Shown: one piece after another, positions 5,463 through 7,399 of the stretch
How the letters are laid out: each line of letters starts with the position of its first letter
Numbering within the stretch: position 1 is the stretch's first letter
NCBI GenBank assembly: GCA_013696915.1
Contig: JACCXR010000027.1
Coordinates: forward strand, 1 to 7,399
DNA from: Euzebyaceae bacterium
GTDB lineage: Bacteria; Actinomycetota; Nitriliruptoria; Euzebyales; Egibacteraceae
Reading direction: 5' to 3'
Length of the DNA: 7,399 bases
Notes under the pieces: generated by a model
What the model was told of the DNA's origin: nothing
The model's input: only the letters and a program-made list of their open reading frames with translations
Database searches by the model: none
Made by a program: the position numbers and the translations under genes

Positions 5463-6817
5463 GCCGACCCCTTGCGCAGCAGCCGGCCGGCGGGCTCCGC
5501 GGCCCACCGTCCGTCGGTGTGCACCGGCCGCCCGCGCAGGTAGGTCGCCCGGACGACCCCGCGCAGCCGCCGGCCGGCGTAGGGCGTCACGGGGTGGCGG
5601 TGCGCCAGCGCCGCGGGGTCGACGACGAACGCCGCGTCGGGGTCCCAGAGCACCAGGTCGGCGTCGCGGCCCTCCGCGATCGCGCCTTTGCGCTCCAGAC
5701 CGGCGAGCGCCGCCGGCGCCGCGCTCATCCACCGGGCGAGGTCGCACAGGTCGTGGCCGCGCTCGCGGGCGGCGGTCCACACCACCGCCAGGCCCAGCTG
5801 CAGGGAGGCGATGCCGCCCCATGCCTGCATGAAGTCGCCGGTGTCGGGCCGCTTCAGCGCGGGCGGGCACGGCGAGTGGTCGGAGACGATCATGCCGACG
5901 GTGCCGTCGGCGAGCCCCTGCCAGAGCCGCTCGCGGTTGGCCCGCGACCGGATCGGCGGCGCGCACTTGTGGTCGGTGGCGCCGTCCGGAATGTCCTCGG
6001 CGGCCAGGGTGAGGTAGTGGGGGCACGTCTCGGCGGTCAGGCGGGCGCCGGCGGCGCGGCCGGCGCGCAGGTTCTCCAGGGCCTCGGCCGAGGACAGATG
6101 GAGCACGTGGACCCGCGCCCCTAGGCGGCGGCTCAGGGCGGCGAGCCCGGCGACGGCTTCGACCTCGGCGGCGTCCGGCCGCGACGCGAGCCAGGTCGCG
6201 TGGGACCGCGGGTCCGCGCCGGCGGCCGCGGCGGTCGCCGCGGCGATGGGGCCGGACGCCTCGGCGTGGACGATCGTCGGCCGGTCCTGCCCGGAGGCCG
6301 CCGCCACGGCCTTCTCCAGTTCGTCGAGGTCGACCGGCGGGAACTCGCCCACGCCGGAGTCGACCAGGAAGGCCTTGAAGCCGAACACGCCGGCGGCCGC
6401 CAGGCCGGAGAAGTCCCCGGCGTTGCCCGGCACGGCGCCGGCCCAGAAGCCGACGTCGACCCAGCAGCGGCCTTCGGCGGCGGCGCGTTTGGCCTCCAGC
6501 GCCGCCACCGTCGTGGTCGGGGGGACGCTGTTCAGCGGCATGTCGACGATCGTCGTGACGCCGCCCGCGGCCGCGGCGCGGGTCGCGGTGGCGAACCCCT
6601 CCCACTCGGTGCGCCCCGGCTCGTTGACGTGGACGTGGGTGTCGACCAGCCCCGGCAGGATGGCGGCGTCGCCGGCGTCGACCAGCTCCGCGCCGACGGG
6701 CGTTTCGTCGTGGGCGGCCACCCGCTCGATGATCCCGCCGCGCACGTGCACCGCAGCGGGCCGGGCGCCCTGCGGGGTGACGACCCGCCGGCCGCGGACG
6801 ACGAGGTCGGGACGCAT
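5459..6817 (-). CDS. allB: Allantoinase
   Basis: This 452-residue amidohydrolase-superfamily protein hydrolyses (S)-allantoin to allantoate using a binuclear metal centre. Metal ligands are all visible: His61 and His63 in DTHVHVNEPGR, the carbamylated Lys148 in GFKAFL, His184 in IVHAEA, His240 in LHLSSAEAL, and Asp313 in SDHSPC. ETCPHYL (263-269) and DHKCAPPIR (282-290) are further allantoinase signatures that set it apart from dihydropyrimidinases. The start is taken at ATG 6815-6817 because MRPDLVVRGRRV is the usual N-terminus and gives the usual length. An in-frame ATG at 6884-6886 would add 23 residues (Ala/Pro-rich) and has its GAGG too close. This is the first gene of the operon, and its stop overlaps the following fusion gene by 4 nt. 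Its own Shine-Dalgarno is weak, which fits a possible leaderless mRNA. Confidence 0.96.
   Translation of the reverse strand: MRPDLVVRGRRVVTPQGARPAAVHVRGGIIERVAAHDETPVGAELVDAGDAAILPGLVDTHVHVNEPGRTEWEGFATATRAAAAGGVTTIVDMPLNSVPPTTTVAALEAKRAAAEGRCWVDVGFWAGAVPGNAGDFSGLAAAGVFGFKAFLVDSGVGEFPPVDLDELEKAVAAASGQDRPTIVHAEASGPIAAATAAAAGADPRSHATWLASRPDAAEVEAVAGLAALSRRLGARVHVLHLSSAEALENLRAGRAAGARLTAETCPHYLTLAAEDIPDGATDHKCAPPIRSRANRERLWQGLADGTVGMIVSDHSPCPPALKRPDTGDFMQAWGGIASLQLGLAVVWTAARERGHDLCDLARWMSAAPAALAGLERKGAIAEGRDADLVLWDPDAAFVVDPAALAHRHPVTPYAGRRLRGVVRATYLRGRPVHTDGRWAAEPAGRLLRKGSA
5468..5473 (-). promoter_or_regulatory. Shine-Dalgarno of the allantoicase-OHCU decarboxylase gene
   Basis: AAGGGG on the minus strand lies 5 nt before the GTG at 5462, inside the last codons of allantoinase. 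It supports the overlapping GTG as the start. Confidence 0.5.
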
Positions 6818-6852
6818 GGCGGCACGCTCGCCAATGGCCGGCGGAATGTCAA
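6818..6852 (-). promoter_or_regulatory. Candidate promoter for the purine operon, possibly leaderless
   Basis: A perfect TTGACA (-35 consensus) sits on the minus strand at 6852-6847. If the A of the allantoinase ATG (6817) is taken as +1, this hexamer falls exactly at -35 to -30. A 17-nt spacer then leads to GAGCGT at -12 to -7, a poor -10 match with only the final T agreeing with TANNNT. The spacing fits a leaderless transcript, which is common in actinobacteria. It also argues against the longer allantoinase start at 6886, which would lie upstream of the promoter. The weak -10 keeps confidence low. Confidence 0.35.
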
Positions 6853-7017
6853 CAGCGATGGACGCGGCCGTGGCGCTTGGGGGCATGCCCTCGCTGCGGT
6901 TCGGCCGGGGCGGCGGCGGGGGTGATTCGCGAGCTACCCCCCCTTGCGAACCCCGTTGAACGTTCCCCGGGGCGTCAGCCTGCGGGGCCGCGCACTGGCT
7001 GATCTCAAAAGTGCTCG
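6853..7017. other. Noncoding upstream region of the purine operon
   Basis: No gene is supported here. Apart from the inverted repeat at 6926-6950, it holds the palindromes GAACGTTC (6958-6965) and CCCCGGGG (6965-6972). A locally AT-richer patch at about 7001-7013 lies right where the crtI-like homology begins. Confidence 0.4.
6926..6950. promoter_or_regulatory. Inverted repeat upstream of the operon, candidate operator
   Basis: TTCGCGAG at 6926-6933 and CTTGCGAA at 6943-6950 form an inverted repeat with 8-bp arms (7 of 8 pairs match) and a 9-nt C-rich spacer. The half-site centres are 17 bp apart, about one and a half helical turns. The repeat lies about 110 bp upstream of the allantoinase start in the only long noncoding stretch. 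A dimeric repressor or activator site is possible. A hairpin is also possible. I do not recognise it as the site of a particular regulator. Confidence 0.3.
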
Positions 7018-7399
7018 CGGTTGCGCGCCGACGTGGTGGTTGCCAACGCCGACGCGCGTCACTTGTACGGCAACCTAGTCGCCGATCGGCGGGCCGGACC
7101 GGTCAGGCGACGCCTGTGCCGTGCCACGCCCTCGCTGTCGGGGGTTCGTGGTCCTGCTCGGCGTCGAGGGCGCCACGTCGGGGCTGGCCCACCACAGCGT
7201 GCTGTTCCCCGCCGACTACGACGCCGAGTTCGACGCGCTGTTCGGGCAAGATCCCCGGCCGGTGGAGGACCTCACGCCCTACCTGTCGGTGCCAGATGAC
7301 GCGGCGGTCGCCCCCGCCGGTCACGAGGCGTGGTTGCTGCTGGTCAACGCGCCCCGCCAGGGGCAGGGCGAGGTGGACTGGACGGCGCGCGGGGTGGCC
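7018..7399 (+). pseudogene. CrtI-family phytoene desaturase remnant, 5'-truncated and frameshifted
   Basis: The first frame (from 7018) gives RLRADVVVANADARHLYGNL and continues to RRRLCRATPSLSG. A run of five G at 7140-7144 then breaks the frame. Resuming one base later at 7145 gives FVVLLGVEGATSGLAHHSVLF, PADYDAEFDALFGQDPRP, VEDLTPYLSVPDDAA and GHEAWLLLVNAP, open to the window end. Together these match the middle-to-C-terminal part of CrtI/CrtN-type FAD-dependent carotenoid desaturases. The N-terminal half, including the GxGxxG dinucleotide-binding motif, is absent: a TGA lies in frame at 7000-7002 and no homology is seen before about 7015. Removing one G would restore a single frame, but the gene would still lack its start and FAD-binding region. 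I infer a decayed remnant. The tail continues beyond the window. Confidence 0.8.

Noticed and set aside
4143..5543. Long plus-strand reading frame opposite the allantoicase fusion
   Set aside because: It mirrors the codon pattern of the minus-strand gene, has Arg/Pro/Gly/Ala-biased composition and shows no family motifs. Long antisense frames are expected at this GC content.
5463..6605. Upstream extension of the allantoicase fusion frame through allantoinase
   Set aside because: It is an out-of-frame read of allantoinase (Arg/Gly-rich). The homology to allantoicase begins right at the GTG at 5462.
6818..6886. Longer allantoinase N-terminus from ATG 6884-6886
   Set aside because: The additional 23 residues look unlike the family, the Shine-Dalgarno-like GAGG is too close to the ATG, and the candidate promoter would lie inside this extension.
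1..7399. CRISPR array, tRNA/rRNA genes, IS elements or prophage genes
   Set aside because: No regularly spaced repeats, no tRNA-like cloverleaf sequence and no transposase, integrase or terminal inverted repeats were seen.

Overview
The window is very GC-rich (roughly three quarters G+C by eye). GTG starts are frequent and the genes are tightly packed. The protein families point to a high-GC actinobacterium, but nothing here fixes the genus.

Layout. (1) Positions 1-891, plus strand: the 3' part of a CitE/HpcH-family CoA-ester lyase gene whose start lies left of the window. (2) Positions 892-972: a short convergent spacer. (3) Positions 973-6817, all minus strand: a compact purine-degradation operon read right to left. 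It encodes allantoinase (allB), an allantoicase-OHCU decarboxylase fusion, 5-hydroxyisourate hydrolase, urate oxidase, an uncharacterised CitE-like TIM-barrel protein (DUF6986 type) and a purine-type phosphoribosyltransferase. The first five genes overlap one another by 4, 4, 1 and 4 nt. The last gene follows after 35 nt with its own strong Shine-Dalgarno. (4) Positions 6818-7017: the only sizeable noncoding stretch, holding a candidate promoter and an inverted repeat. (5) Positions 7018-7399, plus strand: a 5'-truncated, frameshifted remnant of a phytoene-desaturase (CrtI) family gene, running off the right edge.

How the genes work together. Urate oxidase converts urate to 5-hydroxyisourate. 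HIU hydrolase converts that to OHCU, and the C-terminal domain of the fusion decarboxylates OHCU to (S)-allantoin. Allantoinase opens allantoin to allantoate, and the N-terminal allantoicase domain of the fusion cuts allantoate to ureidoglycolate and urea. This is the complete urate-to-ureidoglycolate route in one transcript, with gene order roughly the reverse of reaction order. Xanthine dehydrogenase, ureidoglycolate lyase, urease and a transcriptional regulator are not in the window. The two accessory members, the CitE-like protein and the phosphoribosyltransferase, are the least explained. They may link the pathway to glyoxylate/acyl-CoA metabolism and to purine salvage, but that is inference.

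The points most worth a second look are the allantoicase-OHCU decarboxylase fusion, which joins two non-consecutive steps, the DUF6986 gene locked into the operon by a 4-nt overlap, and the decayed crtI fragment upstream of the operon.
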